DNA from: Porticoccaceae bacterium UBA1989
Lineage (GTDB): Bacteria > Pseudomonadota > Gammaproteobacteria > Pseudomonadales > Porticoccaceae
Assembly (NCBI GenBank): GCA_002335945.1
Contig: DDDD01000088.1
Coordinates: forward strand, 53,163 to 60,039
Direction: 5' to 3'
DNA length: 6,877 nucleotides
Part shown: piece by piece, positions 6,345 to 6,877 of the stretch
Position numbering within the stretch: position 1 is the stretch's first letter
Layout of the letters: every line of letters starts with the position of its first letter
The notes under the pieces: generated by a model
Database searches by the model: none
What the model was told of the DNA's origin: nothing
What the model saw: only the letters and a program-made list of their open reading frames with translations
Made by a program: the position numbers and the translations under genes

Positions 6345-6877
6345 ATGAAATTAAACTATACCGACCAGGGAAGTGGCTCAGCAGTTATTCTGATGCATGG
6401 TATGTTTGGCTCTCTCAGTAATCTTGGCAATCTGGCCAAGGTACTGGCGCAGAGTCATCGTGTTCTTAGTGTGGATCTGCGCAACCATGGAGATTCACCT
6501 CATGAAGCTGAGATGGATCTCAACCTGATGGCCGCCGATATTGTTGAATTGATGCATGACCTCAACCTGCCCAGCGCCATTCTTATTGGCCATTCTCTGG
6601 GTGGCAAAATAGCGATGCAGGTTGCCTTAAACAGCCCACAGTTGGTAAGCCAGCTGGTCGTTGCTGATATATCCCCGGTAAATTATCCCCAGACCAATAA
6701 TGCCCCTGTGCTTGATGCCCTGTCTGCACTGGCTGGATTGCAGGTTACCAGTCGCAGAGAGGCTGATGAGTTACTGGCAGAATATGTCGCTGACCCCATG
6801 ACCCGAGCCTTCCTACTTAAAAACCTTGCCCGCAAGGCAGATGGAGAATTCGGTCTAAAGCTCAATATGGATTCAAT
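6345..6877 (+). CDS. ybfF: Alpha/beta-hydrolase, YbfF-like esterase (3' truncated by window)
   Basis: Partial gene: 177 complete codons are present and the frame is open to the window end; related esterases are about 250-260 aa. The product is a soluble alpha/beta-hydrolase. It shows the oxyanion-hole HGMFGS (18-23), the VDLRNHGDSP segment (43-52) shared with E. coli YbfF, and the nucleophile elbow GHSLGG with S84. The ADISPVNY segment follows the next strand, as in YbfF. The remaining catalytic residues should lie in the missing C-terminal part. YbfF enzymes hydrolyse short acyl and thioester substrates; the natural substrate here is unknown. The ATG begins 7 bp after the SDR stop, and the only Shine-Dalgarno-like GAGG is 15 nt upstream inside the SDR gene, so translation is probably coupled to the SDR. 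Confidence 0.92.
   Translation, partial: MKLNYTDQGSGSAVILMHGMFGSLSNLGNLAKVLAQSHRVLSVDLRNHGDSPHEAEMDLNLMAADIVELMHDLNLPSAILIGHSLGGKIAMQVALNSPQLVSQLVVADISPVNYPQTNNAPVLDALSALAGLQVTSRREADELLAEYVADPMTRAFLLKNLARKADGEFGLKLNMDS

Overview
The window looks like an ordinary chromosomal housekeeping segment from a marine-type gammaproteobacterium of moderate GC content. This rests on a long-form (367 aa) PurC, a single-chain iron-sulfur serine dehydratase with a C-terminal cysteine, and YfcH- and YbfF-type proteins. Something near the SAR92/Cellvibrionales group is plausible but is inference only. There is no transposase, integrase, phage gene, CRISPR array, tRNA or rRNA, and codon use shows no obvious sign of recent transfer.

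Layout: (1) 26-1371, minus strand: a small uncharacterised protein (895-1371) followed 41 bp later by a LuxR-type HTH regulator (26-853), possibly one transcription unit. (2) 1372-1673: a 302 bp divergent spacer with no convincing gene. (3) 1674-3074, plus: L-serine ammonia-lyase (sdaA). (4) 3075-3250: a convergent spacer with two mutually exclusive hairpins, an octanucleotide tandem array and a third imperfect hairpin; this is the most unusual non-coding DNA in the window. (5) 3251-4354, minus: purC, the SAICAR synthetase of de novo purine synthesis. (6) 4516-5412, plus: a YfcH-like (TIGR01777-type) NAD(P)-binding epimerase, divergent from purC. (7) 5501-6337, plus: a classical short-chain dehydrogenase/reductase with a basic C-terminal tail, followed after 7 bp by (8) 6345-6877+, a YbfF-type alpha/beta-hydrolase cut by the window edge.

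The genes do not form one pathway. SdaA converts serine to pyruvate and ammonia, and PurC acts in purine synthesis. The YfcH-like protein, the SDR and the esterase have unknown substrates. The SDR and esterase very probably share a transcript. I found no convincing evidence of a new multi-gene system. The points most worth a second look are the octamer array with competing hairpins between sdaA and purC, and the unknown protein paired with a LuxR-type regulator.
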